NCBI RefSeq assembly: GCF_038967635.1
Contig: NZ_CP152413.1
Location: 2,170,001-2,234,000 of the forward strand
Origin: Bradyrhizobium sp. B124
GTDB lineage: Bacteria > Pseudomonadota > Alphaproteobacteria > Rhizobiales > Xanthobacteraceae
Length of the DNA stretch: 64,000 nt
Reading direction: 5' to 3'
Under the pieces are notes generated by a model. That model ran no database searches, had not been told where the DNA came from, and saw only the letters and a program-made list of their open reading frames with translations. Below, in pieces: positions 1-8,163 of this stretch; the first letter of the stretch is position 1, and every line of letters starts with the position of its first letter. Position numbers and translations under genes: made by a program.

Positions 1-45
1 CCCGTGCACGCTCAAGCGTGCACTGCATTCCACACCGCCCTCTCC

Positions 46-171
46 GTCATTCCGGAGCGTGCGAAGCACGAGCCCAGAATCCATCGCGCCGCGTAACTCC
101 CGGACAAATGGATTCCGGGCTCTCGCTTCGCGAGCCCCCAGGTGCGCAATTGCGCACCGGGGAATGACGAC
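46..171. repeat. REP-like imperfect palindrome, 'CATTCCGG' family
   Basis: The segment opens with GTCATTCCGG and closes with its near complement CGGGGAATGACG. Internal copies of 'GAATCCAT...ATGGATTCCGGGCTC' and smaller stems (GTGCGCAATTGCGCAC) fold back on each other. The same family recurs at 5492-5595. These are noncoding intergenic repeats of the kind common in Bradyrhizobium genomes. No gene was seen upstream of it to the window edge. Confidence 0.7.
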
Positions 172-187
172 GGAAAGAGTTGGCGCG

Positions 188-598
188 CTACGTGTGAAAC
201 TTCAGCCCATCGAGGATCTTGTCGACCACCTTGCGCTCGGCGCGAAAGGCAAGGCCGACGAGGTTGAGTTCCGTGCGCGCGACCGCCTTCACGACCTCAC
301 GGTTGGCAGCATCATGCGTGGTCTTGAACATGTCCTCGGTATAGAGCGCAGGTTTCACCTCGCGCGCCAGCGCACGTTCCAGCGCGCGCGACAACTGCGC
401 GCGGTCGGCGCCGTAGATCAGGATCGGCTGGCCGATCAGGGACAGATACTTCGTCCCCGAGCCGTCCTCGTAGTTCTCGCCGATGCATTCGGGAAAGGAA
501 GCGGCGATGCCACCGGCGAGAAACGACGCCACGTTGAGCTTCTGCCAGACTTCCAGGTCGGTGCGGATCACGACCGCGATCTTGGTATCGAACTGCAT
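188..598 (-). CDS. DUF2000 family protein
   Basis: This 136-residue protein starts MQFDTKIAVVIRTDLEVWQKL and contains the stretch GGIAASFPECIGENYEDG. It is a recognisable member of the small DUF2000 family, and its length is normal for that family. It has no signal peptide or membrane segment, so it is probably a soluble cytoplasmic protein. Members have no firmly established biochemical role. It stands alone between two REP-like repeats, so the neighbours give no functional clue. The ATG at 596-598 is the only sensible start. The family call is from sequence memory; the function is unknown. Confidence 0.8.
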   Translation of the reverse strand: MQFDTKIAVVIRTDLEVWQKLNVASFLAGGIAASFPECIGENYEDGSGTKYLSLIGQPILIYGADRAQLSRALERALAREVKPALYTEDMFKTTHDAANREVVKAVARTELNLVGLAFRAERKVVDKILDGLKFHT

Positions 599-674
599 GG
601 CGCGAGTTTAGCGGCAGCGGCGGCGGAGACCAGCCCTGACGGCGCAAGGCACGCTAGCATATTGGTGACAGCGC

Positions 675-744
675 GTAGCCCGCATGAGCGAAGCGATATG
701 CGGGTTCGACCGCCCCGGATATCGCTTCGCTCATCCGGGCTACG
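675..744. repeat. REP-like palindrome, 'GTAGCCCG...CGGGCTAC' family
   Basis: GTAGCCCGCATGAGCGAAGC is answered by GCTTCGCTCATCCGGGCTAC, giving a long imperfect hairpin between two convergent-silent gene ends. The same element occurs at 10993-11080, 29474-29548 and 30946-31030. Confidence 0.75.
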
Positions 745-804
745 AGAGCCGAGTTGTTGTTTCCGAATGTCGCAGGCCCTCACGCGGCCTCGCGAACGGA
801 CCGC

Positions 805-1212
805 TTACCCCTTGGCGTCGCATGCCCAGGCGCGGATCACGCATTCCTTGCCGCCATAGTCGTAGCATTTCTTGGTCGCGGCATTGAGCGAGCTCGAGAT
901 CTTCGGCGCCACCGCATAGCCATGCGCGCCGCAAGGATTCCTCATGTCGATCGCGAGCGCGGCACAGGCGCGCTTCATGGTCACGGTGGTGCAATCGTCC
1001 TTGCACTGCTTCAGCGCCGCGGCGCGCGCCGCGCCTTCCGCCGGGTAGTCGTAAGCCTGGCCATACGCCCCGCATTTGCCGACCGCGAACGCGCCGGCCG
1101 CGCGAGCCTTGGGGATGAAGGATTCCACGGAGAAGCGCGTGGCACCGAGTAGCAATGTCAGGACGAGAATCGTCAGCGCGCGGCGCTGCGCGGCGGCGGT
1201 CGAAATGATCAA
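805..1212 (-). CDS. DUF4189 domain-containing exported protein
   Basis: The N-terminus is hydrophobic (ALTILVLTLLLGATRF), consistent with a signal peptide or anchor. It is followed by a cysteine-rich domain with the DUF4189 pattern: KCGAYGQAYDYP, KQCKDDC, then CAALAID, CGAHGYA, and paired cysteines near the end. The likely location is the periplasm. No ATG fits. I chose the TTG at 1210-1212 because GGGGGA lies about 8 nt upstream; a TTG at 1246-1248 would add 12 residues. The function of the domain is not established. It stands alone. Confidence 0.72.
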   Translation of the reverse strand: MIISTAAAQRRALTILVLTLLLGATRFSVESFIPKARAAGAFAVGKCGAYGQAYDYPAEGAARAAALKQCKDDCTTVTMKRACAALAIDMRNPCGAHGYAVAPKISSSLNAATKKCYDYGGKECVIRAWACDAKG

Positions 1213-1300
1213 GCGGAAATCCCCCAAAGTCCGGCGCGGACTGTACAAAGGGGTCGTTTCCAGATGGTGAATGACGGGTTGCGACGAGTTCTATCCGCTG

Positions 1301-1430
1301 GTCGTCCCGGCGAAAGCCGGGACCATAACCACCGCCTAGTGTGATCGAATTCGCTGGGGCCCCAGCGTCGCACAACAAGTGCATCCTGTGGTTATGGGTC
1401 CCGGCTCGCGCTTCGCTTGGCCGGGACGAC
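1301..1430. repeat. Nested inverted repeat, 'GTCGTCCCGG' family
   Basis: The outer arms GTCGTCCCGG and CCGGGACGAC are perfect complements. Inner arms GGACCATAACCAC and GTGGTTATGGGTCC also pair. This is a large intergenic REP-like structure lying just 3' of the molybdopterin-binding fusion gene. No coding potential is seen. Confidence 0.75.
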
Positions 1431-1441
1431 GGCAGATGGAG

Positions 1442-3046
1442 CTAGCCGCGGCGCGCGGCTTCCAGCGCCTGCGGCGTGTCGATGTCGAGGAAGGCGCTGT
1501 TGCCTTCGACCGGGACCTCGGCGACCACCTCGGTATGCTTGGCGATCAGATGACGGGCGCCGATGTCGCCGTCGAGCGTCATCAATTCCCTGAAGAAGCG
1601 CCGCGACCACAACACCGGATTACCACGGCGACCCTCGCAGACGGGCACTGCGATCAGATGGCCGCGATCGGGCGCAAAGTTTTCGATCAGGCGATCGATC
1701 AGCTTCGCATCGATCAGCGGCATGTCGCCGAGGCAGACCACCGCGCCATCGGCGCTGTCGGAGACCGCCGAGATGCCGGCCTTCACCGAGCTGGCGAGAC
1801 CGCCGGCGAAATCCGGGTTGCGGACGAACCTGACCTTGAGTCCATCAAGCGCCTGCTCGACCAGATCGGCCTGGTGCCCGGTGACGACGATCACCTCCGA
1901 AGCCTTCGAGGCCAGCGCCTGCTCGGCGACGATTCGCGCGAGCTTCTTGCCGTCGAGCTCGGCGAGCAGCTTGTTCGGGCCGCCCATCCGGGTCGAACGT
2001 CCGGCGGCGAGCACGATGGCCGCGACGTTGCGGTTGCCTTCGGTGTCCGGGACGGTGCGCGGCTGCGGCCGCGTCACGATCTCCATCAAGAGGCCGCCGA
2101 CGCCCATGCCGGTGAGATCCGACCGTGTCACCTTGATGCCGGCGAGCAGCCGCATCAGCACCCAGTCAAAACCGTTCTCGACCGGCGAGCGCGCGCAGCC
2201 CGGCGCGCCCAGCACCGGCACGCCGCCGGCGCTGCCGATCAGGAGCAGATTGCCGGGATCGACCGGCATGCCGAAATGCTCGATCGCGCCGCCGATCTCG
2301 GTGATGGCGGCCGGGATCACGTCGCGGCGGTCGGCGATCGCCGATGCGCCGAACACGATGACGAGCTCGGCCCCCAAGCCGAGCAATTCCTTGATCGAAG
2401 CCGCGAGTACGGTCTCGTCATGCGGCACCCGGCGCTCGGCGATGATGGTGGCACCGGCCGGCGCGAGCCGTTCGGCGGTGACGCGCAGCGTCTTGTCGAT
2501 CACCTTCGGCGCAAGGCCCGGCAGCAGCGTCGAGACCACGCCGACCTTCTTGATCGTGTAAGGCGCGATCCGCAGCGTATCCTTGCCCGCGACTGCAACT
2601 GCGGCATCGCGCAGCCGGCCCTCGACGCCGAACGGGATCAGCTTGACGGTCGCGATCATCTCGCCTTCGACCACCGGCTTGAACGCTGAGAGCGTTGCAA
2701 AGGTGATCGCCTCGTCGACGCCGTTGATGCGATCGACCGCGGCGCTGTCGACCACCAGCACGCCCGGGCGCGCCGCGAACAGATTGGCGCGGCCGGTGAA
2801 GGCGCGCTCGACATTGACGCCCTCGCCCGCCACCGCCTGCGCGATGCTGGCGGCCGCGACGTCCTCGGAGACGTCGCCCTCCTCCAGCCGTACCACGACG
2901 ATGTCCTTGACGCCGGCTTTGGTCAGCGCCTCGACCTCGTCAGGGCCGATCGTGGTGCCCTTCTTCAGCACCAGCGTACCCTGGCGGAGCGTGTGCACGG
3001 TGACGCCGCCAATCGCGTCGGCCGGACTGGCGGGACCGAACTTCAT
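1442..3046 (-). CDS. Molybdopterin-binding / MocA-like nucleotidyltransferase fusion
   Basis: This 534-residue protein has two parts. Residues ~165-330 resemble the MoaB/MogA/MoeA molybdopterin-binding fold (VFGASAIADRRDVIPAAI at 232-249). Residues ~340-534 are a MobA/MocA-type nucleotidyltransferase with LAAGRSTRMGG at 346-356. It probably makes or loads the cytosine-dinucleotide form of molybdenum cofactor used by CO-dehydrogenase-type hydroxylases; this is inferred from family and position. The ATG at 3044-3046 overlaps the stop of the upstream XdhC gene (ATGA), so translation is coupled. Longer upstream reading frame was rejected because it lies inside xdhC. It is the last gene of the cox-type operon. 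Confidence 0.85.
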   Translation of the reverse strand: MKFGPASPADAIGGVTVHTLRQGTLVLKKGTTIGPDEVEALTKAGVKDIVVVRLEEGDVSEDVAAASIAQAVAGEGVNVERAFTGRANLFAARPGVLVVDSAAVDRINGVDEAITFATLSAFKPVVEGEMIATVKLIPFGVEGRLRDAAVAVAGKDTLRIAPYTIKKVGVVSTLLPGLAPKVIDKTLRVTAERLAPAGATIIAERRVPHDETVLAASIKELLGLGAELVIVFGASAIADRRDVIPAAITEIGGAIEHFGMPVDPGNLLLIGSAGGVPVLGAPGCARSPVENGFDWVLMRLLAGIKVTRSDLTGMGVGGLLMEIVTRPQPRTVPDTEGNRNVAAIVLAAGRSTRMGGPNKLLAELDGKKLARIVAEQALASKASEVIVVTGHQADLVEQALDGLKVRFVRNPDFAGGLASSVKAGISAVSDSADGAVVCLGDMPLIDAKLIDRLIENFAPDRGHLIAVPVCEGRRGNPVLWSRRFFRELMTLDGDIGARHLIAKHTEVVAEVPVEGNSAFLDIDTPQALEAARRG

Positions 3047-3744
3047 GCCGCTTCTTCTTTTTCTTTGGGAGGCAAGCGCAGCTGCGCGGTGATCTCGGCC
3101 ATGATCGCAACCGCGATCTCCGACGGCGACACCGCGCCGATATCGAGCCCGATCGGCGCGTGGATGCGCGCGATGTCGCTGTCCTTGGCGCCCTGCGCAC
3201 GCAGCCGCTCGGCGCGCTTGGCGTGCGTCTTCCGCGAGCCGAGCGCGCCGATATAGAAGCAGTCGCGGTCGAAGGCGTGCAGCAGCGCCGGATCGTCGAT
3301 TTTGGGATCGTGCGTCACCGCGACGAACGCCGTGTAGTGATCGACGTTGAGCGGCGGCAGCGCGACGTCGGGCCATTCGGCGACCAGCGGCACGTCGGGG
3401 AAACGCTCCGGGCTTGCAAACGCGGTGCGCGGATCGACCACGGTCACGTCGTAATCGAGCGAGCGCGCCAGCGGCGCCAGCGCCTGGCTGATATGGACCG
3501 CTCCGATGATCACGAGCTTTGCGGTCGGCGCGTAGACGTTGAGGAACAGCTTCTTGCCCGCGACCTCGACATTGCCGCTCTTGCCCATCCGCAGCTGCTT
3601 GGCGAGCTCGGCGCGTAGCGGATCGGCGGCGATGTCCTTGGCCTTGACCAAGCGCTGCTCGCCATTGGCGGTGTCGGTGACGATGATGACCGGGCGGCGC
3701 GCGGCGCGTTCGGCATTGAGCTCTTTGAGGATCTCGAGTTTCAC
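3043..3744 (-). CDS. XdhC/CoxF family protein, Rossmann-domain type
   Basis: This 233-residue protein has a short N-terminal CoxI-like segment and then an XdhC C-terminal Rossmann fold beginning near residue 76 (LVIIGAVHISQAL). A conserved THDPKIDDPALLHA stretch and an IGALGSRKTHAKR motif follow. XdhC proteins bind molybdenum cofactor, promote its sulfuration and insert it into xanthine-dehydrogenase-type enzymes. The gene is translationally coupled to the downstream nucleotidyltransferase fusion. It is separated from the upstream XdhC-type gene by 168 bp holding two large hairpins. Confidence 0.88.
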   Translation of the reverse strand: MKLEILKELNAERAARRPVIIVTDTANGEQRLVKAKDIAADPLRAELAKQLRMGKSGNVEVAGKKLFLNVYAPTAKLVIIGAVHISQALAPLARSLDYDVTVVDPRTAFASPERFPDVPLVAEWPDVALPPLNVDHYTAFVAVTHDPKIDDPALLHAFDRDCFYIGALGSRKTHAKRAERLRAQGAKDSDIARIHAPIGLDIGAVSPSEIAVAIMAEITAQLRLPPKEKEEAA

Positions 3745-3746
3745 GG

Positions 3747-3824
3747 CAAGTGCCCCGTTTCCGAAGTTCGTACCTCTCTCGCGGCGCCCTCTCGTACGAA
3801 CTTCGGAAACAAGAGGGGCACTTG
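3747..3824. repeat. Long hairpin with 4-nt bulge (copy 1)
   Basis: The left arm 3747-3773 contains CCGAAGTTCGTAC. The right arm 3794-3824 is its reverse complement except for four extra bases (AAGA at 3811-3814). About 27 bp can pair around a 20-nt loop. It sits between the two XdhC genes of one operon. A sister hairpin follows at 3839-3915. Confidence 0.85.
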
Positions 3825-3838
3825 CAACTTAACGATTG

Positions 3839-3915
3839 TAGTGCCGCTTATCGATTTGAAGTTCCTGAACCGCACGCGCGGCATACACTACAGGAACTTC
3901 AAATCGGCGGCACTA
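3839..3915. repeat. Long hairpin with 4-nt bulge (copy 2)
   Basis: The left arm 3839-3867 contains TTTGAAGTTCCTG. The right arm 3891-3915 (starting CAGGAACTTCAAATCG) is its reverse complement, except that the left arm carries four extra bases (ATAA). Both hairpins share AGTGCC ends and a GAAGTTC core, so they look like diverged copies of one element. The right arm overlaps the last codon and stop of the upstream XdhC gene. Confidence 0.85.
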
Positions 3916-4236
3916 CCCGACCTTCTCGACGAACACGCGGATGGTGCCGCCGCAGGAAAGGCCAACATTCCAGGCCGTCTCGTCGGCGACGCCGAATTCG
4001 AGCATTTTTGGCTGGCCGCTCGCGATCACGTCGAGCGCCTCGGTGACGACAGCGCCCTCGACGCAGCCGCCGGAGACGCTGCCCAAGAACGTGCCGTCGT
4101 CATTGATGACGAGGCTCGAACCGGCCGGGCGCGGCGCCGAGCCCCAGGTCTCGACCACGGTGGCGAGCGCCACGCCATGGCCCTGCTTCTGCCAGGTCTC
4201 GGCGGCCTGAAGGATGTCTTCGTCGCGGTTCAGCAT
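3913..4236 (-). CDS. XdhC/CoxI N-terminal domain protein
   Basis: This 107-residue protein is a stand-alone XdhC/CoxI N-terminal domain. It has the typical VETWGSAPRPAGSSLVIN and GSVSGGCVEGAVV stretches and a late cysteine in NVGLSCGGTIRVFVE. In full-length XdhC proteins this domain is fused to the Rossmann half, which here is the next gene. It should act with that protein in molybdenum-cofactor handling. It starts 29 bp downstream of the coxE stop in the same operon, and an AGGAGGCC-type ribosome site precedes the ATG. Confidence 0.87.
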   Translation of the reverse strand: MLNRDEDILQAAETWQKQGHGVALATVVETWGSAPRPAGSSLVINDDGTFLGSVSGGCVEGAVVTEALDVIASGQPKMLEFGVADETAWNVGLSCGGTIRVFVEKVG

Positions 4237-4265
4237 GGTGGCCTCCTGCTATCGGGTCAGGCTTC

Positions 4266-5468
4266 TTAGGCTACAGAGCGGATCAGGCTGCGGTGGTGCG
4301 CCGGTGGCGGGGATGACAGCGCCCCGATCAAGCCCTTGATGGACGTCAAGTTATGCACCGGACGAAATTCGTCAACGTGGGGCAGCATCATTTTGATGCC
4401 CTGGGCCTTGGCCTCGAAGCCGGAATAGCGCAGCAGCGGGTTGAGCCAGATCAGGCGGCGGCAGGAGCGGTGCAATCGGTCCATCTCGAAGGCCAGTTTG
4501 GCATCGGCCTCGCGTTCTAGTCCATCGGATATAAGGAGGACGATCGCGCCCTGCCCGAGCACCCGGCGGGCCCAGAGCTGGTTGAAGGTGTGCAGCGAGG
4601 TCGCGATCCGCGTCCCGCCGGCCCAGTCCTCGACCGAGGACGTGCAGCTCGCCAACGCCTCGTCGGGGTCACGCGCCCGTAACGCGCGCGTCACATTGGT
4701 CAGGCGGGTGCCGAACAGGAACACCGAGACCCGCTTGCGGTAGTCGGTGATGGCGTGCAGGAAGTGCAGGAACAGGCGGGTGTACTCGCTCATCGAGCCG
4801 GAGATATCGAGCAGCGCCACGATCGGCGCCGGCTTCTCGATCCGGCCGAGCTTTCGGATATCGATGATCTCACCGCCGGTGCGCAGCGAGTTGCGCACGG
4901 TGCGCCGCATGTCGAGCCGCAATCCCCGCGCATCCGGCTGGTAGCGGCGGGTGACCAGTTCGGCCTGCGGCAGCCGCATCCTGGCGATCTCGCGCGTCAC
5001 CTCGGCGATCTCCGCCGCGGTCATCTGCGCAAAATCCTTCTTCTGCAGCACCTCCTTGTCGGAGACCGAGAGCTTGAGCTCCTGCTCCTGGGCCTGCGGC
5101 CGCTCCTCGCTCTTCGCCGGCTGCGCCATCGCCTCCTGGACGCGGCGCGAGGCCGGCGGCGGCTTCTTCCTGGCGTGATCGGGCAGCGGGACCGAATCCA
5201 GCATGCTCTTCCACTCCTCGGCGGCGCGGAAGAACAGCTCGAAGGCCTGGCGGAAGATCAGCGCGTGCTCATGGCGCTTGACGAAGATCGCCTCCAACGT
5301 GGCGTAGAAGTCTAAGCGATGGCCGACCTCGATAAGCTGCAGCGCATCGAGCGCATCGATCACCGAGCCCGGCCCCACGGGAAGCCCGGCCGCCCGCAAC
5401 GCGCGGGCAAAGCCGATCACGTTGTCGGCCATGTGGCCGGTTGGGGGATTGAGGTGGTTGATGGCCAT
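4266..5468 (-). CDS. coxE: CoxE-type VWA domain protein
   Basis: This 400-residue protein is of the CoxE/VWA family. Residues 20-200 are helical. A basic, Gln/Pro-rich linker lies at ~95-135, and the von Willebrand A domain begins near 214 with the MIDAS motif DISGS at 221-225. In Oligotropha, CoxE works with the AAA+ ATPase CoxD to build the [CuSMoO2] site of CO dehydrogenase; applying that role here is inference. The upstream neighbour is coxD, separated by a REP element (5492-5595). The ATG at 5466-5468 has GGAGAGAG upstream; an inner ATG (residue 13) has no ribosome site. Confidence 0.87.
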   Translation of the reverse strand: MAINHLNPPTGHMADNVIGFARALRAAGLPVGPGSVIDALDALQLIEVGHRLDFYATLEAIFVKRHEHALIFRQAFELFFRAAEEWKSMLDSVPLPDHARKKPPPASRRVQEAMAQPAKSEERPQAQEQELKLSVSDKEVLQKKDFAQMTAAEIAEVTREIARMRLPQAELVTRRYQPDARGLRLDMRRTVRNSLRTGGEIIDIRKLGRIEKPAPIVALLDISGSMSEYTRLFLHFLHAITDYRKRVSVFLFGTRLTNVTRALRARDPDEALASCTSSVEDWAGGTRIATSLHTFNQLWARRVLGQGAIVLLISDGLEREADAKLAFEMDRLHRSCRRLIWLNPLLRYSGFEAKAQGIKMMLPHVDEFRPVHNLTSIKGLIGALSSPPPAHHRSLIRSVA

Positions 5469-5491
5469 TAGATGCGCACTCTCTCCAACCC

Positions 5492-5595
5492 GTCATTCCG
5501 GGACGCGCGCAGCGCGGGCCCGGAATCCATTTTTCAACGCCGATGCGGCCCAATGGATTCCGGGCTCGCGCCAAGTGGCGCGCCCCGGAATGACG
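5492..5595. repeat. REP-like palindrome, 'CATTCCGG' family
   Basis: GTCATTCCGGGACGCGCGCA pairs with the distal GCGCGCCCCGGAATGACG. Internal 'GGAATCCAT' and 'ATGGATTCCGGGCTCGCG' segments also pair. It lies between coxD and coxE inside the operon, so it would be transcribed. Confidence 0.75.
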
Positions 5596-5642
5596 AACCT
5601 TTGTTGCGGCGCCCGACTGAACGTTGTTGCGGCGCGCGCGAC

Positions 5643-6551
5643 TTACGTCTCGCTCGTCGCTTCCTTCAATGTCTTCTGCAACGCATCGCCCTGCATGCGC
5701 GCGATGTCGTCCTGGTACTTCAAGAGTGCGCCCAGCGTGTCGCCGACCACCTGCGGCGTCAGCGAGCGCGCGTCGAGCTCGGACAGCGCGGTGGCCCAGT
5801 CGATGGTCTCGGCGACGCCCGGCGACTTGTAGAAATCCTGGTTGCGGAGCGCCTGCACGAAGCGGACGACCTGCTGCGACAGTTTGGCGGAAATGTTCGG
5901 CACCCGCGACTTGACGATCGCGAGCTCGCGGTCGGCCGTGGGATAATCCACCCAGTGATAGAGGCAGCGTCGCTTCAGCGCGTCGTGGATCTCGCGGGTG
6001 CGGTTCGAGGTAATGATGACGATCGGCGGCGCCGGCGCCTTCACGGTGCCCAGCTCGGGGATCGTGACCTGGAAGTCGCTGAGGATTTCCAGGAGATACG
6101 CCTCGAACGCCTCGTCGGCGCGGTCGAGCTCGTCGATCAGCAGCACCGGGGGGCCAGCGACATCGGGCTCGAGCGCCTGCAGCAGCGGCCGCTTGATCAG
6201 GAAGCGCTCGGCGAAAATGTCGCTGGCGAGCTGGTCGCGATCGGTATCGCCGGAGGCTTCCGCGAGCCGGATCGCGATCATCTGCGCCGCGCTGCTCCAC
6301 TCATAGACGGCGGAAGCGACATCGAGACCTTCATAGCATTGCAGGCGGATCAGCTTGCGCCCGAGCGCCGCCGACAGGACCTTTGCGATCTCGGTCTTGC
6401 CGACGCCGGCCTCGCCTTCGAGGAACAGCGGCCGGCCCATGCGCAGCGCCAGATAGGTCACGGTCGCGAGCGACCGCTCGGCGAGATAGCCGCGCGACGT
6501 CAGCAGCTCCTCGAGCGCATCGACGGAAGTGGGTAACGCCGGTGCACTCAT
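5643..6551 (-). CDS. coxD: MoxR/CoxD family AAA+ ATPase
   Basis: This 302-residue AAA+ ATPase has Walker A GEAGVGKT at 46-53 and Walker B VLLIDELD at 136-143. The sensor-1 region reads IVIITSNRTREI. MoxR ATPases pair with VWA proteins, and the downstream coxE supplies that partner. In CO dehydrogenase maturation, CoxD unfolds or remodels the enzyme for metal-site assembly. The upstream gene is coxM, across a 114-bp gap with CTAG-containing tandem repeats, where a coxL gene could have been expected. The ATG at 6549-6551 is the only good start. Confidence 0.88.
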   Translation of the reverse strand: MSAPALPTSVDALEELLTSRGYLAERSLATVTYLALRMGRPLFLEGEAGVGKTEIAKVLSAALGRKLIRLQCYEGLDVASAVYEWSSAAQMIAIRLAEASGDTDRDQLASDIFAERFLIKRPLLQALEPDVAGPPVLLIDELDRADEAFEAYLLEILSDFQVTIPELGTVKAPAPPIVIITSNRTREIHDALKRRCLYHWVDYPTADRELAIVKSRVPNISAKLSQQVVRFVQALRNQDFYKSPGVAETIDWATALSELDARSLTPQVVGDTLGALLKYQDDIARMQGDALQKTLKEATSET

Positions 6552-6602
6552 GGAACAGCCAGTCTTCGAACAGGGGTTAGCAAAATCACGCCGTGGATTT
6601 GG

Positions 6603-6674
6603 TTCTTGGAACTAGACCTTGCGATCTAGCTCTTGGGATCTAGTCCCTTGTCTAGTCCCTTGGATCTAGTCCTT
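6603..6674. repeat. Short tandem repeats containing CTAG
   Basis: Five CTAG tetranucleotides occur at 6612, 6626, 6640, 6652 and 6666, spaced 14, 14, 12 and 14 bp. Each lies in a degenerate unit close to TGGGATCTAGTCCCT. The last unit contains the coxM stop codon. CTAG is usually rare in proteobacterial DNA, so this cluster is unusual. I see no coding potential in it. Confidence 0.8.
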
Positions 6675-7472
6675 GGCGTTGGCGGCTTCCACCGCCCTGC
6701 GCGTCAGAACGCCGATCAGATGGGCGCGGTATTCGGCACTGCCGTGCAGGTCGCTGTTCAGCCCGTCGGCCGGAACCGCGATGCCGTCGAGCACCTTGTG
6801 CGAGAAGCGCTTCTTCAGGGGCTCCTCGAACGCGGTGACGCGGAACACGCCGTCAGAGCCCGCACCGGTGACCGCGACGCGCACGTCGGACGGACGCTTG
6901 GCCACGAACACACCAACCAACGCGTAGCGCGAGGCCTGGTTGCGGAACTTCACATAGGCCGCCTTCTTCGGCAGCGGGAACATCACCTTGGTGATGATCT
7001 CGTCGGCCTCCAGCGCGGTCGTGAACAGGCCCTGGAAATACTCCTCGGCCTTGAGGCGGCGCTTGTTGGTGACGATGGTCGCGCCCAGCGCCAGCACCGC
7101 AGCCGGATAGTCCGCGGTCGGGTCGTTGTTGGCGAGCGAGCCGCCGATGGTGCCACGGTGGCGCACGGCGGGATCGCCGATCATGCCGGCAAGCTCGGCC
7201 AGCGCCGGGATCGCCTCGCCGACAACAGCGGAGTTCGCGACCTCGGCGTGCTTGGCGGTGGCGCCGATCACCAGCGAGCGGCCCTTCATCTCGATCGTGT
7301 CGAGACCTTCGATATGGGAGAGGTCGACCAGATGCGGCGGGCTTGCGAGCCGCTGCTTCATGACCGGCACCAGCGTGTGACCGCCGGCGATCAGCTTGGC
7401 GTCCTCGTTCTTCACCAGCAGGTTGGCGGCCTGCCGCACGGTGCCAGGGCGATGATATTTGAATTCGTACAT
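6666..7472 (-). CDS. coxM: CO dehydrogenase-type FAD-binding medium subunit
   Basis: This 268-residue protein is the flavoprotein subunit of a molybdenum hydroxylase. AGGHT (29-33) and TIGGS (108-112) are the two FAD-contact motifs, followed by the C-terminal CO-dehydrogenase flavoprotein domain. It would pass electrons from the 2Fe-2S subunit to a quinone or other acceptor. It starts 37 bp after the coxS stop. The ATG at 7470-7472 begins [10 protein letters not shown], the usual start for this family; the 30 upstream codons overlap coxS and are rejected. The substrate cannot be told without the large subunit. Confidence 0.9.
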   Translation of the reverse strand: MYEFKYHRPGTVRQAANLLVKNEDAKLIAGGHTLVPVMKQRLASPPHLVDLSHIEGLDTIEMKGRSLVIGATAKHAEVANSAVVGEAIPALAELAGMIGDPAVRHRGTIGGSLANNDPTADYPAAVLALGATIVTNKRRLKAEEYFQGLFTTALEADEIITKVMFPLPKKAAYVKFRNQASRYALVGVFVAKRPSDVRVAVTGAGSDGVFRVTAFEEPLKKRFSHKVLDGIAVPADGLNSDLHGSAEYRAHLIGVLTRRAVEAANAKD

Positions 7473-7509
7473 TGGAATGTCCTGATCGCTTGTCGCGACG
7501 AATTGCTGA

Positions 7510-7995
7510 TTAGGCGAGGTCCGATTTGGCCATCGCCTTGGCGCCGGCGGCGATCGAAGCAACGATGTTCTGGTAGCCGGTGCAGCGGCACAGATTGCCT
7601 TCCAGCTCCTCCCGGATCACCTCGTCGGAGAGGTCGTGGCCCTTGCGATGGACCAGGTCGACGGCGGTCATGATCATGCCCGGCGTGCAGAAGCCGCACT
7701 GCAGGCCGTGATGCTCGCGGAAGGCCTCCTGCATCGGATGCAGCGGCGCGCCATCGGCCGCCAGCCCCTCGATGGTCTTGACCTCATGACCGTCGGCCAT
7801 CACCGCAAGCGTCGTGCAGGACTTCACCGCCTTGCCGTCCAGATGCACGACGCAGGCGCCGCACTGCGAGGTGTCGCAGCCGACATGGGTACCTGTCAGC
7901 CGCAGGTTTTCGCGCAGAAACTGGACCAGAAGGGTACGGGGGTCGACGTTCGCGTTCACGGGGTTGCCGTTCACGATCATTGAAATCTTGGCCAT
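7510..7995 (-). CDS. coxS: CO dehydrogenase-type 2Fe-2S small subunit
   Basis: This 161-residue protein carries both iron-sulfur centres of the family. Cys 40, 45, 48 and 60 form the plant-ferredoxin-type cluster (CDTSQCGAC). Cys 100, 103, 136 and 138 form the proximal cluster (CGFC ... CRCTGY). It relays electrons from the molybdenum site to the flavin subunit. [10 protein letters not shown] at 7995 is the family-typical start, with AGAGAG upstream; the longer frame is spurious. coxG lies upstream and coxM 37 bp downstream. No large-subunit gene lies between or next to them. Confidence 0.9.
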   Translation of the reverse strand: MAKISMIVNGNPVNANVDPRTLLVQFLRENLRLTGTHVGCDTSQCGACVVHLDGKAVKSCTTLAVMADGHEVKTIEGLAADGAPLHPMQEAFREHHGLQCGFCTPGMIMTAVDLVHRKGHDLSDEVIREELEGNLCRCTGYQNIVASIAAGAKAMAKSDLA

Positions 7996-8163
7996 CAGCA
8001 CTCTCTTATCTGCCCCACCGCATATCGGCGAAGCAGGCGGTTTAAAATCATTCCAGACGGCATAATATGGGCGCGCCCTGCGATGGGCAACCTTTCGAGC
8101 CACCCATCCAGGACATAACGGCAAGGCACGGCGGGGCCTGAATGATCCGGCCCGCCTGCGGGG

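Noticed and set aside
164..184. Promoter immediately upstream of the DUF2000 gene in the left repeat
   Set aside because: The gene is on the minus strand, so this is its 3' side; the sequence is part of the REP-like element.
1379..2689. A 436-codon open frame on the plus strand opposite the molybdopterin-binding fusion gene
   Set aside because: It is the mirror of a well-supported gene. It reads as Arg/His/Asp-rich sequence with no motif, as expected from high-G+C antisense frames.
6603..6674. Possible CRISPR-like or attachment-site array
   Set aside because: Repeats are only ~14 bp, degenerate and contiguous, with no spacers and no integrase nearby.
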